Positions 16,740-25,605 of a stretch of DNA of 30,423 bases are shown piece by piece. How positions within the stretch are numbered: the first letter of the stretch is position 1; every line of letters begins with the position of its first letter. This DNA is from Candidatus Stramentimicrobium fermentans (GTDB lineage Bacteria; Atribacterota; Phoenicimicrobiia; Phoenicimicrobiales; Stramentimicrobiaceae). Below the pieces are notes generated by a model. The model was given only the letters and a program-made list of their open reading frames with translations. It ran no database searches and was not told the origin of the DNA. Both the position numbers and the translations under genes were made by a program. The stretch spans positions 1-30,423 of the forward strand of contig JAAYOB010000030.1 of assembly GCA_012520575.1 (NCBI GenBank). Direction: 5' to 3'.

Positions 16740-17035
16740 ATTTTTTAATTGTTTAAATTAAAAAATAAACGATAGCTAAAAAATAATTTTGGGCGGAAAA
16801 AAATTTAACAAAAATTATAAAATAAGTGTTTGTTAATAATAGAACAATTAACAGAGGGAGGTTAACGATATTAAATCAGAACTAAAGAGAAAATAAATTA
16901 CGAGAAGGAGGAGGTATTTATAGATTTTAGAGAGAATAGTTTGTTAATAATATTACAACTTAAATTATTGCCAGCAAGTAAATTATAAGCATATTGTAAT
17001 AATGTCAAAAAATAAAAAAAGGAGAAAAATACACG
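16740..17035 (+). other. Gap between L-box terminator and amidohydrolase, with orphan Shine-Dalgarno sites
   Basis: Nearly 300 AT-rich bases. Two Shine-Dalgarno-like sites, GAGGGAGG at 16854-16861 and AGGAGGAGG near 16906-16914, are not followed by ATG, GTG or TTG in a usable frame. The third, AAGGAG at 17019-17024, serves the amidohydrolase ATG. The region looks like the leftovers of one or two small genes, or of a gene once controlled by the riboswitch. Confidence 0.45.
16828..16962. repeat. Imperfect direct repeat GTTTGTTAATAAT
   Basis: GTTTGTTAATAAT occurs at 16828-16840 and 16939-16951, each followed within a few bases by ACAA and a TTAA. A weaker relative (ATTGTAATAATG) lies near 16994. 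Spacing of the two exact copies is 111 bases. It may reflect a local duplication. Confidence 0.45.
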
Positions 17036-18811
17036 ATGAGAGGATTATCCAATGTTTTATTACCTTTAACTTTATTTATATTGTTAATTTCAATGTCAGT
17101 CATGTCTCAGGCTTTACCTGAAGATCCTGAAGTAATGTTTGCAGTACCTCATGATGCTGACGTAATATATGTCAATGCCAATATAATTACAGTTGATAGG
17201 ATGCATGATTGTTCTCGGGCCTCTGCCATGGCTATTGATGACGGTTGGTTTATCTATGTCGGTGATGAAACGGGAGTACAGGCCTATAAGGGACCTGAAA
17301 CCCTAGTAATTGATTTGGATGGAAAAACCGTTATCCCGGGTTTACATGATTCCCATATACATTACAGAATTGGATCCCGGGAACTGTATCCTTAACACCA
17401 GACATCAGGGAAGAGTTAGGTAAATGGGTTTCTGTGGAAAGGATGCAGAGTGTCATTAAAAACTGTATTGCCACTGGACAGGGGATGCGGATAGGCGAGA
17501 ACGGACAACCCTGGTTGGTATTAACTGGCTGGATGTCAGATGTATGGAACCCTCCGGTATTTCACAGAAAATTGGTTGATGTGGTATCAGGAGATATTCC
17601 CGTATACATATCCCGTTACACTCACGGAAGCGGATGTAACACTAAAGCTTTGGAACTAGCTGGTATCACTAAGGATACACCTGATCCCGAGGGAGGACAC
17701 ATCAAAAAAGATGAGAATGGAGAAGTTACTGGAGAATTTGTTGAGAGAGCTCCGGCTGAATTAACGCGTCTAATTCCTCCTGCAGTTCCCTATACCCCTT
17801 ATGGGAATGCCCGTAACTTTGTGGAAGGCCAGCATTTGGCAATTTCCAAAGGGCTTACTATGTGATACATGAGGCTTCTTCGACTGGTTATAATGATATA
17901 ATGCGAAATTTGAGCCTTTATGAAGGCAACATTATGTTACTTAGAATTAATGATATGTGTAGTCCTGATTGTGCAAAACAATTAGGTAAACCACTCAATT
18001 TTAACAATAGATACATAGTTCAGACTGTGAAGCAGCTTTCAGATGGGCTATGGGTTCCAGAGGCGCCTGGTTACTGGAAGAATATTCTGATTATCCTGGA
18101 TTTTTCGGTGAGCCCAGATTAACTCCACAAAATATAGGAGATTTAGGTGCAGAGCTCATTGATATAGGGTTCAATCTTGCTATACATGCCATTGGTGATG
18201 CTGCAAATCGTGCAGTTATTGATGGTTATGAAATGGCTTTAAAAAATACCGGAGCAGATCCGTTTAAGGTCAGGTTCCGAATTGAGCATTGTCAGACACT
18301 TACACCCGAAGATATTTTCAGGATTGCCCCCCTAGGGTTGATCGCTTCTATGCAGCCGCTTCATGCTACTGAAGACCAGCACTTTTCTCCCGATAGGCTG
18401 GGACCTGAGCGCATGAAGGGTGCCTATATCTGGAGTACCTTGCTTGATCTGGGCGTCGTGGTTGCCTCAGGTACGGATTATTCTGTTTCTCCCTACAACC
18501 CGTTTTATACCATTCATGCTGCAGTGACCAGACAAGATCGGGACAATTATCCACAGGGAGGCTTCTACAAGAACGAAGCCATGACCAGAGATGAAGCCCT
18601 GTGGTCTAGCACTTGGGCCGGTGCTTATGCTGCAAAAATGGAAGATATCTACGGCTCTATCGAGAAAGGGAAATTGGCAGACTTTGTGGTAATTCCGGTA
18701 GATATTTTGGATGAAGAAGCTATTACTGATGAAGACCTCTGGAAGATTGAAGTTGACATGACAGTCATCGGTGGTGAGGTAGCTTATAGAAAACCTGTAA
18801 TGGTGGAATAA
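17036..18811 (+). pseudogene. Secreted YtcJ-like amidohydrolase (Amidohydro_3), broken by three frameshifts
   Basis: Across three reading frames this stretch encodes one continuous amidohydrolase of about 590 aa, the family's normal length. It begins with a Sec signal peptide (MRGLSNVLLPLTL...SQA) and a good AAGGAG site. Metal-site motifs remain: HDSHIH in the first piece, then AIHAIGDAANRAVIDG, RIEHCQTL and ASGTDYSVSPYNP in the last. Each break is explained by loss of one base: near 17391 (ELYP then LTPDI), near 17862 (GLTM then IHEAS) and at 18046/18047 (QLSDG then AMGSRGAW). None falls in a long homopolymer. The pieces are 17036-17395, then about 17389-17865, 17862-18049 and 18047-18811. 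Family members hydrolyse amides or cyclic amides; the substrate is unknown. It is probably a recent pseudogene, less likely assembly error. It is the only gene after the lysine riboswitch. Confidence 0.88.
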
Positions 18812-18892
18812 AGTACCCCGCCTGATTAATTAAACCTTTTTTAATAAAGCGGAAATAGTAAATTAATACAAAGTATATAGAGATAACTTATC

Positions 18893-18930
18893 GGTGGCCT
18901 TGTTTCCAACTTGGCCACCATTATTTTTTA
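18893..18930 (+). terminator. Intrinsic terminator after the amidohydrolase
   Basis: GGTGGCC (18893-18899) pairs with GGCCACC (18913-18919) across a 13-base loop, followed by ATTATTTTTTAATTT. Confidence 0.85.
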
Positions 18931-19468
18931 ATTTAATATGCCCAAATTTTTGGTTTAAGTCTGTGCATATTGTTCCTCATCTGTTAATTCATAAATAAAG
19001 TGAGATTACTTTTATAAAACTAATATTATAGAAGATCTGATTAGTATTTTGTCCGCAATTTAAAAATAAAAGAAAGAGACCCCTAAGTGATTCACATAAT
19101 CAAAGAATGTAGTTTATTGTATCAGTAAATAATCCGACAGTTACCGGGCAGATAATGGCTGTAGCTGCGAGAGCAAGTATGAAACAAAAACCCTGCTGCT
19201 ATAGTCTATTGGATACTCCACTGATAGATTTTCTTTATGGAGAAAAAAAGAAATACTATTGCGGCTGGTATAGAGGATGCGGAAATCTAATTTAAAGACT
19301 AAGCTGAAGGGTGTAAACGAATTAAATAATTTTTGTAAAGATGAATACCGGGTAAATAGTTTTATTAAATAATCTGCAAAAATAACTACCTCACCTGATT
19401 CTTTCCTTATCATTCGATATAGCAAGAAGCTCTAGATGAGAAATAACTTTTTTCTATTAGATTTAATA
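18931..19468. other. Gene-poor intergenic region
   Basis: No gene I can support. The longest plausible coding stretch on the plus strand is a 60-codon open frame at 19113-19295 (internal ATG at 19155). Its product is cysteine-rich toward the end (KPCCYSLLDTP, YYCGWYRGCGNLI) and has no Shine-Dalgarno. I do not recognise it; it may be a gene relic. A 94-codon minus-strand frame (19141-19425) overlaps it, also without a start signal or family resemblance. Confidence 0.5.
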
Positions 19469-19477
19469 TGTTATAAT
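19469..19477 (+). promoter_or_regulatory. Extended -10 promoter element of the bifunctional nuclease gene
   Basis: TGTTATAAT, identical to the elements before the phosphorylase and the Lon-like gene. No clear -35. Start site near 19484, leader about 55 bases. Confidence 0.5.
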
Positions 19478-19539
19478 TAATATAAAGATAGTGACGTAAA
19501 TTCTTAAAAATGATATTAAAAAGAAAGGAGGAAAAGGTG

Positions 19540-20094
19540 ATGATACAGGTAAAAGTTTTTGGGGTCGCGATAGACCCGGTAACAAAAGGATTTGTCGTTA
19601 TTTTAAAAGATCAAGATGAGAAGAAGTGGCTTCCCATTTGGATTGGGCCCTATGAAGCCAAGATGATTTCTTTAGCCTTAGAGAAAAATAAACCAAGCAG
19701 ACCTTTTTCTCCCGATTTAATTAAGAATATTATTGAGGCCGCAGGTCTGATTGCTGAAAAAATCGTTATCTCTGACATAAAGGACAATACCTATTATGCT
19801 ACCATCTGTCTAAAAAAAGAAGAAAAAGAATTATTAATTGATGCCAGACCCAGTGATGCTATTGCAGTTGCCCTAAGATTAGAAGTACCTATCTTTATTG
19901 CGGAAGAAGTTATGAAAAAAGCCTCAGTAACCCATTCTTCCAAAGAAAGGGATGTAGCTGTTCAGTTAGCTCAACTGCAAAATGAATTGCAAATCGAAGT
20001 AGAAAAAGAAAATTATGAAAAAGCAGCTCAGCTGAGAGATGAAATTCGCCGCTTAGAAAAGATGAAAAATGTTCCTCCTTTGAAACCTAATTAA
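19540..20094 (+). CDS. Bifunctional nuclease (BFN/DUF151) domain protein with UVR motif
   Basis: A 184-aa cytoplasmic protein. Residues 1-130 form the BFN/DUF151 domain: VFGVAIDPVTKGFVVILKD, WLPIWIGPYEAKMISLALE and LIDARPSDAIAVALRLEVPIFIAEEVM. Residues 145-178 form a coiled UvrB/UvrC (UVR) interaction motif, LQNELQIEVEKENYEKAAQLRDEIRRLE. The two-domain layout is common in bacteria; BFN members have been reported with DNase/RNase activity. ATG at 19540 (or GTG at 19537) fits AAAGGAGG at 19524-19531. A longer frame from 19510 would place the Shine-Dalgarno inside the coding sequence and is rejected. A strong terminator follows at 20158-20191, so it is monocistronic. The UVR motif also occurs in Clp-associated proteins, which is suggestive next to clpB. 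Confidence 0.9.
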   Translation: MIQVKVFGVAIDPVTKGFVVILKDQDEKKWLPIWIGPYEAKMISLALEKNKPSRPFSPDLIKNIIEAAGLIAEKIVISDIKDNTYYATICLKKEEKELLIDARPSDAIAVALRLEVPIFIAEEVMKKASVTHSSKERDVAVQLAQLQNELQIEVEKENYEKAAQLRDEIRRLEKMKNVPPLKPN

Positions 20095-20157
20095 TTGGCT
20101 GTGATTATATTCAATAAAAGCTAGCAAAAGAGTATCAAGGAGAGGATTATGTTGCAT

Positions 20158-20191
20158 AAAAAGCTTCCTGTTTGCTGGCAGGAAGCTTTTT
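20158..20191. terminator. Intrinsic terminator after the BFN gene
   Basis: AAAAAGCTTCCTG (20158-20170) and CAGGAAGCTTTTT (20179-20191) form a perfect 13-bp stem with an 8-base loop. The A-run and T-run at its ends would allow termination in either direction. Confidence 0.92.
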
Positions 20192-20509
20192 GATAATAGA
20201 GTACATATAAAAAATATGGCTTGTTATCAGTACTTAGTAGTAAGGCACTATTTGACTGTATCTTATTGAGTTATTAGTGTCCTGAATAATTGGGAATGAT
20301 GGCAAGTGAATATAGAGTGATAGCCTATTTTGATATTATACTGCAGAGAAAACCATTCTTGAAGCAAATAATAATGCACTAAACCTTGTTTGAAAGTAGA
20401 AATAATACTATCTTAACTATAATTAACTAAACTGAAATAATACTACGATAAATGAATATTTGACATTAGCAGTATAATGACTGTGAAGTTTTCTAAAGGA
20501 GAAAAAATT
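20192..20509 (+). other. clpB upstream region
   Basis: About 320 AT-rich bases without a gene. A TATAAT at 20473-20478 and another at 20418-20423 are candidate -10 boxes, but neither has a good -35. I see no CIRCE inverted repeat and no paired CtsR-type GGTCAAA boxes, so any heat-shock control of clpB is not explained by those operators. Confidence 0.5.
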
Positions 20510-23104
20510 ATGACACAATTTGATAAATTTACAATTAAAGCTCAGGAAGCAATTAGTCAGGCACAGCAATTAGCTTTACAATACAGTCAGCAGGAAATTA
20601 GGAGTGAGCATTTATTATTAGCTTTAATCCGACAGCGTGATGGTATCATACCTTCGGTTTTAGCCAAGTTGGAGATAGATATTAATGATTTAGAATCGGT
20701 TTTGGAAAAAAGATTACAACAAATGCCCAGTGTACAGGGTGGTGTAAGTGGGCAATATGCCGGTAATGAGTTGAATACTGTTTTCAATAAAGCTGCTCAG
20801 GAAGCAGGCAAAATGAAAGACGAGTATGTCAGTACTGAACATCTTTTACTTGCTCTGATTGAATTAAAGGACAGTTCTTTTGCTCAATATTTTAAAGAAA
20901 GAGGTGTCAATAGAAATAGTGTTTACCAAGCCCTAGTGAGTATCAGGGGTCATCAGCGTATAATCGACCAGAATCCGGAAGAGAAGTACCAGGCGTTGGA
21001 GAAGTATTCCCGTGATTTAACCCAGTTAGCCAGAGAGGGAAAATTAGATCCGGTGATTGGCAGAGATGATGAAATAAGACGGGTTATGCAGATACTTTCC
21101 CGTAGAACTAAGAATAATCCGGTGTTGATAGGTGAGCCCGGAGTTGGTAAAACAGCTATTGTAGAAGGACTGGCACGTAGAATAGTGAGCGGTGATGTCC
21201 CCGAAGGACTTAAAAACAAGAGGGTTGTTGCTCTCGATATCAGTGCTATGGTAGCCGGTGCCAAATATAGAGGGGAATTCGAGGACCGCTTAAAGGCGGT
21301 CCTAAAAGAGATAGAGGAGGCAGAGGGCTCTATAATTCTCTTTATTGATGAGATGCATGTGCTGGTAGGCGCTGGTGCTGCAGAAGGTGCAATAGATGCC
21401 TCGAATATGTTGAAACCGGCCTTAGCCAGAGGAGAATTACACACCGTTGGAGCAACTACTTTAAAAGAGTATAGAAAGTATATCGAAAAGGACGCCGCCT
21501 TAGAGAGAAGATTTCAGATGGTGCTGGTAAAAGAGCCTACCGTTGAGGACACCATTGCTATTTTAAGGGGCTTAAAAGAACGGTATGAAGTACACCATGG
21601 GGTCAAGATTATGGATTCGGCCCTCATTGCTGCTGCTACACTCTCAAATCGCTATATTACCGACCGTTATTTACCGGATAAGGCGATAGATTTAATTGAT
21701 GAGGCAGCCTCCGGTCTGCGTCTGGAAATTGATAGTATGCCTATTGAAATAGATACTATTCAGAGAAAGATAATGCAGCTTCAGATTGAAAGACAGGCTT
21801 TAAAAAAAGATAACACAGACGTGGCACAAGAGAAGATTAAAAAAATAAATAAAAATTTGAGTAATCTGGAAGAACAGAAAAGTAACTTGATGTCCCGATG
21901 GAGTCATGAGAAAGAGATTATCCGGAAAATTAATGATATTAAGAGCGAAATAGAACAGGTTAAAACTGAGGCAGAACAGGCGGAAAGAAATGGCAATCTC
22001 AATCGATTGGCAGAGATAAGATATGGCAAGATGCCGGAATTAGAAAAACAACTGGAAGAGAGCAATAAAAAAATTGCCTCTTTGCAGAAAAGTTCCCGTA
22101 TGCTGAAAGAGGAGATAACCGAAGAAGATATTGCTCAGATTGTAGCTAAATGGACTAATATCCCGGTGGGACGTTTAATGGAAGGGGAAACCGAAAAGTT
22201 AATTCACATGGAACAGGAATTAAAGCAAAGGGTAGTAGGGCAGGATGAGGCGGTGAGTCTTGTTTCCAACGCTATACGGCGTTCCAGAGTGGGTATTTCA
22301 GATCCCAATAGGCCCATCGGTTCCTTCATATTTATGGGGCCAACCGGAGTGGGCAAGACAGAATTAGCGCGAAGTTTGGCAGTATTCTTATTCAATGATG
22401 AGAATGCCTTGGTCAGGATAGATATGTCTGAATATATGGAAAGGCACAGTGTAGCGAGACTTATTGGTGCGCCCCCCGGTTATGTCGGTTATGAGGAAGG
22501 CGGTCAATTAACAGAAATTGTCAGGCGCCGACCCTATTCGGTGATTCTTTTTGACGAGATTGAAAAGGCCCACCAGGACGTTTTTAATATCTTATTACAG
22601 ATAATGGATGATGGCCGATTAACCGATGGACAGGGTAGGGTGATTAATTTTAAAAATACTATCTTAATTATGACCTCCAATATCGGCAGTCAGTATATCT
22701 ACCAGATCAATTCTGAAAATAAAGAAGAAATAACTAAACAGATTGGTCTAATATTAAGGGAACATTTTAAGCCGGAATTTTTGAACCGAGTTGACGAAAT
22801 TATAACTTTCAATAAACTGGACAAAGAGTATATTATCCAGATTGTCGATATTCAGCTGGATATCTTAAGAAAACGTTTACAGGAAAGAGAGATTGGACTG
22901 CAGGTCAGCGCGAGAGTGGAGGAGGTACTGGCAGAACGTGGCTTTGACCCCCAATTCGGAGCCCGCCCTTTAAAGAGGGCTATACAGAGATACCTGCAAG
23001 ACCCGTTGGCTTTGCAAATATTGGAAGGAAAGATTAAGGAAAAAGAGCAGGTTCAGGTTGATTTTGATGAAAAGAAAAAAGAAATAATATTTCAAACAAA
23101 ATAA
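20510..23104 (+). CDS. clpB: ClpB protein disaggregase (Hsp100)
   Basis: An 864-aa AAA+ chaperone that, with DnaK, extracts proteins from aggregates. Order: Clp N-domain repeat (about 1-145), first ATPase with Walker A GEPGVGKT (K214) and Walker B LFIDEMH, a coiled-coil middle domain (about 400-520, rich in K/E/Q) that marks ClpB rather than ClpC/ClpA, then the second ATPase. The second ATPase has Walker A GPTGVGKT (K616) and FDEIEKAH, and the C-terminus has [11 protein letters not shown]. No IGF/L loop for ClpP docking is obvious, as expected. ATG at 20510 follows TAAAGGAG at 20495-20502. An in-frame ATG at 20477 is part of a TATAATG promoter-like box and is not used. A terminator follows at 23121-23169. 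Confidence 0.97.
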   Translation: MTQFDKFTIKAQEAISQAQQLALQYSQQEIRSEHLLLALIRQRDGIIPSVLAKLEIDINDLESVLEKRLQQMPSVQGGVSGQYAGNELNTVFNKAAQEAGKMKDEYVSTEHLLLALIELKDSSFAQYFKERGVNRNSVYQALVSIRGHQRIIDQNPEEKYQALEKYSRDLTQLAREGKLDPVIGRDDEIRRVMQILSRRTKNNPVLIGEPGVGKTAIVEGLARRIVSGDVPEGLKNKRVVALDISAMVAGAKYRGEFEDRLKAVLKEIEEAEGSIILFIDEMHVLVGAGAAEGAIDASNMLKPALARGELHTVGATTLKEYRKYIEKDAALERRFQMVLVKEPTVEDTIAILRGLKERYEVHHGVKIMDSALIAAATLSNRYITDRYLPDKAIDLIDEAASGLRLEIDSMPIEIDTIQRKIMQLQIERQALKKDNTDVAQEKIKKINKNLSNLEEQKSNLMSRWSHEKEIIRKINDIKSEIEQVKTEAEQAERNGNLNRLAEIRYGKMPELEKQLEESNKKIASLQKSSRMLKEEITEEDIAQIVAKWTNIPVGRLMEGETEKLIHMEQELKQRVVGQDEAVSLVSNAIRRSRVGISDPNRPIGSFIFMGPTGVGKTELARSLAVFLFNDENALVRIDMSEYMERHSVARLIGAPPGYVGYEEGGQLTEIVRRRPYSVILFDEIEKAHQDVFNILLQIMDDGRLTDGQGRVINFKNTILIMTSNIGSQYIYQINSENKEEITKQIGLILREHFKPEFLNRVDEIITFNKLDKEYIIQIVDIQLDILRKRLQEREIGLQVSARVEEVLAERGFDPQFGARPLKRAIQRYLQDPLALQILEGKIKEKEQVQVDFDEKKKEIIFQTK

Positions 23105-23120
23105 CAAATATCGGATAAAG

Positions 23121-23175
23121 AACAGTAAAAAGTTTATTTGTTATAGTAAATAAAAGGCTTTTTACTGTTTTTTAT
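23121..23175 (+). terminator. Intrinsic terminator after clpB
   Basis: AACAGTAAAAAG (23121-23132) pairs with CTTTTTACTGTT (23158-23169), and the inner TTTATT/AATAAA can extend the stem. A TTTTT run continues to about 23173. It lies between the convergent clpB and LiaF-like genes; the tract favours the plus strand. Confidence 0.85.
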
Positions 23176-23253
23176 AACAACGAAAATAATTTTTGAGAAG
23201 TAACCAGTTCAATCTGTTTAAAACAATATTATGTGCTCTATACTATGTTGATT

Positions 23254-24279
23254 TTACAGGTAATGGATATTAATCTTTGAAACCCCAGAATCGATATCTA
23301 TATCAACCTGATATAGTGCACTGTTATAGTTTTGAGAGATATAGGTATAGTCTTTCTGCTTTACAAAGTTTTCATCAAAATCCTTTTTACTTAATCCGGT
23401 ATCCAGATGAACCTTTGCCCCTACATCTTCAGGAATGGCAATATCGATCTTCGCAACTCCCGAGTCAATCTTTATGCTTCCATTGTAACGGGGAATAATG
23501 AGGTTGATATTGGAGGCGCCGCTTTTAATGGTGAAACTCTCTACTTTAAATTTTGATAAATCGTAGTCTATCGCAGTTGCCCCGGTTTCTAAGAAAATAT
23601 TATAGACAATATCAGGGTTTAGTTTTAAGTCAATTTGATTTTTTGGTGGGTCTATTGTCATTTTGTCGGAAATCGGTTGGTGATAAATTTGTACCTGTGC
23701 TTCATTATCCAGCATGGTGAAGCTTTCTACCGGTTTAAATTCAGGATACCGATAACTAACCTGGCATTCATAGAGCAGAGGAGTGGTATATTTGAGAGCA
23801 AAAGAACCGACCTCATAGTTTAGGGCGATATCTGCTTTTTGTATTAAGGGAACCATTTCGATATCTTTGCTGACCTCTCCAATCATTCCCTCTTCAGTTA
23901 ATTCCTGTATCTCTATACTTTCAGTATCCTCATCTTGCTCTGAAAATTCTTTTTCCATTTTCTGAACCACAGATGGGACAAGCTCCATCTCTTTTTGAAT
24001 GATTTCTACCTCAGTAGGAACTTTATCTCCTAATGGTACATCTAATCCCATATAACTGGCACCAATCCCCAAAATGACTCCCAGTAATAAGAGCAGGGGA
24101 CCTAACCAGGAAAGCCTTGTCCTAAAAATAAAACTAATACCCAGGCTGATTAACAGTAATGGCCATAGTTTTAAAAGGTTAAACCAGACAGACCATTCCA
24201 GTATGCTCAAGTTATTTAGTAATAGGATAATACCAACTAAGATTATAACCAATCCTTTAAAAAACCGGGCAATGCTCAC
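23254..24279 (-). CDS. LiaF/DUF5668-type membrane protein with toastrack-like C-terminal domain
   Basis: A 341-aa protein. Residues 7-78 hold about three membrane helices: GLVIILVGIILLLNN, LWPLLLISLGISFIF and LGPLLLLLGVILGIG, with the LWPLLLI motif of the LiaI/LiaF transmembrane family (DUF5668). Residues 90-150 are an acidic, low-complexity linker. From about 155 the protein is beta-rich with repeating short strands (IKSGASNINLIIP, IDSGVAKIDIAIP, LDTGLSK, IDSGVSKINIHYL). This is the pattern of the LiaF C-terminal/DUF4097 adhesin-like toastrack fold, probably outside the membrane. LiaF-type proteins act in envelope-stress sensing. GTG start at 24279 with AAAGGAGG six bases upstream. It is last in a minus-strand set after the Lon-like and TPR genes (gap 94 bases). 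No two-component genes are nearby. Confidence 0.8.
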   Translation of the reverse strand: MSIARFFKGLVIILVGIILLLNNLSILEWSVWFNLLKLWPLLLISLGISFIFRTRLSWLGPLLLLLGVILGIGASYMGLDVPLGDKVPTEVEIIQKEMELVPSVVQKMEKEFSEQDEDTESIEIQELTEEGMIGEVSKDIEMVPLIQKADIALNYEVGSFALKYTTPLLYECQVSYRYPEFKPVESFTMLDNEAQVQIYHQPISDKMTIDPPKNQIDLKLNPDIVYNIFLETGATAIDYDLSKFKVESFTIKSGASNINLIIPRYNGSIKIDSGVAKIDIAIPEDVGAKVHLDTGLSKKDFDENFVKQKDYTYISQNYNSALYQVDIDIDSGVSKINIHYL

Positions 24280-24373
24280 TTTTAGCCTCCTTTCAAAAAA
24301 ATCCTAATTAAATATTGTTATTTCCTGATATAAATTGCTATGCAAATTACCATGGATTAATAAAAATATCTAT

Positions 24374-25480
24374 CTATTCTTTAGTTAATCCGGACCAGCT
24401 ATTAGCAATTAACAGGCTTATTAATCTTTGCTGGTCAGATAAAGATTCAGGATTCACAGATAAAGCAGTCTCGGCTTCTCTTAAAGCATTTTCATAATCC
24501 TGGCTGCGATAATAAGTTAAACCTTTTTTGTAATGAGCCAGGGCCAGGACTCCTGGAGCATTAGCCAGATTGGCAGCTAATTGATAATTGGTCAGGGCTT
24601 CGGGAAGGTTCCCATTGTGGTAGTATTGGTCTCCAATTTCAATCAAAGCTTCAGCAAAGTTGTTAAAGGTAAATTGATGACTTCCCAGGGGATATATCTT
24701 TTGGGACAATTCTTTTTCCAATATAGCCCGATTATAATTATGGTCCTTAAGATTGATTTCGCCTTGAAAGAAATAAGCTAAAGCAGCAGACCTATCATCA
24801 CCTTCAAATTGGGTTGCTGTCTGATAAGCCTCCTTGGCCAGATCCAGCTCCCCAATGCTGCGATAATAGTTTCCTAAATTGAGGTAACAGTATGCATCAG
24901 GTTGGTAGGCTGATAGTTTTTCCAGAATCGGTGGTTGATGTTTTAAATAGCCCATGGCGGTAAATCTCTCATTTGCTTTTACCAATTGGTGATTATCGAG
25001 GTAGAGTTGACCCAATTCTGCATTTAATTGGGGATGATTAGGAATAAACTCTATCACCTTTTCATATTGCTCTATAGCTTTTTTCAGTTCACGCTGTTCT
25101 TTGTAAATCATTCCTTTAAGATAATAAGCATAGGCAATGCTGTCATCTGTTAGCCGGGACAGTTGTTCTAAAGTCTGTTCGTAATCACCCATTTCAAAAA
25201 AAGTATAACTTAAGTTAATTAAGGCAATCTTATTGGCGGGGTCCAGTTGCAGGGCTGTAGTAAATTCATCTTGAGCCGGCTTGTATAATTTTTGTCCTAA
25301 AAAAAAGTTTCCCAAATTAATCACCTGATAGACATCCGGCACAATTGTTTTTTCTTCTATAATCGACTGGAGGAGTGCTTCTAATCTAGCATCAGCGGCA
25401 CCAGCAGAAAGATAAAACAAGGTAAGAAATAAGAGGAGTAAACCGGCAATTCTTAGGCTCATATTGGAAGTTCTTTTCAT
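24374..25480 (-). CDS. Exported tetratricopeptide-repeat protein
   Basis: A 368-aa protein with a Sec signal peptide (MKRTSNMSLRI, a leucine-rich core, and likely cleavage around SAGAADA, residues 25-32). The rest is almost all TPR repeats. About seven to eight 34-residue units can be seen, for example DEFTTALQLDPANKIALINL, KAIEQYEKVIEFIPNHPQLN, LAKEAYQTATQFEGDDRSAA and NALREAETALSVNPESLSD. TPR arrays are protein-binding scaffolds; no enzymatic domain is present and the partner is unknown. ATG at 25480 with AGGAGG at 25489-25494, eight bases upstream. It lies 125 bases after the Lon-like gene and 94 bases before the LiaF-like gene in the same direction, so one transcript is plausible. Absence of a lipobox suggests a soluble exported protein. 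Confidence 0.85.
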   Translation of the reverse strand: MKRTSNMSLRIAGLLLLFLTLFYLSAGAADARLEALLQSIIEEKTIVPDVYQVINLGNFFLGQKLYKPAQDEFTTALQLDPANKIALINLSYTFFEMGDYEQTLEQLSRLTDDSIAYAYYLKGMIYKEQRELKKAIEQYEKVIEFIPNHPQLNAELGQLYLDNHQLVKANERFTAMGYLKHQPPILEKLSAYQPDAYCYLNLGNYYRSIGELDLAKEAYQTATQFEGDDRSAALAYFFQGEINLKDHNYNRAILEKELSQKIYPLGSHQFTFNNFAEALIEIGDQYYHNGNLPEALTNYQLAANLANAPGVLALAHYKKGLTYYRSQDYENALREAETALSVNPESLSDQQRLISLLIANSWSGLTKE

Positions 25481-25605
25481 TAAAAATTCCTCCTAAATTT
25501 TTAAAAAGATACTTTGAAAATTTTTTAAATTGTTTCGTTTTAATATATTCCTTAAATTAGTTTTATTTAAAGGTATTCTTAATCTTGATTTCTATTATAT
25601 TACTT

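Noticed and set aside
17036-18811. Programmed frameshifting to make one amidohydrolase from several frames
   Set aside because: Three shifts would be needed in one message, and none of the three sites has a slippery heptamer or stimulatory structure. One-base deletions explain all of them more simply.
19141-19425. 94-codon minus-strand open frame in the intergenic gap
   Set aside because: No Shine-Dalgarno, no family resemblance and an odd composition. It may be chance in AT-rich DNA.
19510-19539. Longer N-terminus for the bifunctional nuclease protein
   Set aside because: The extra codons include the AAAGGAGG Shine-Dalgarno itself, and the conserved domain begins at the 19540 start.
20460-20478. 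TTGACA followed by TATAAT just before clpB
   Set aside because: Both hexamers are near-perfect but only seven bases apart, which cannot serve as a sigma-A promoter pair. The TATAAT alone may still be a -10.
20477-20509. Upstream ATG as the clpB start
   Set aside because: It lies within TATAATG with no Shine-Dalgarno. The ATG at 20510 has TAAAGGAG at proper distance and begins the usual ClpB N-domain.
20192-20509. CIRCE or CtsR operators before clpB
   Set aside because: I looked for the CIRCE inverted repeat and tandem GGTCAAA boxes and found neither.
20953-21444. 163-codon minus-strand open frame inside clpB
   Set aside because: It is the shadow of a strongly conserved coding region, with no start signal and no recognisable product. 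The same applies to the minus-strand frames inside AOR, hypD and transketolase.
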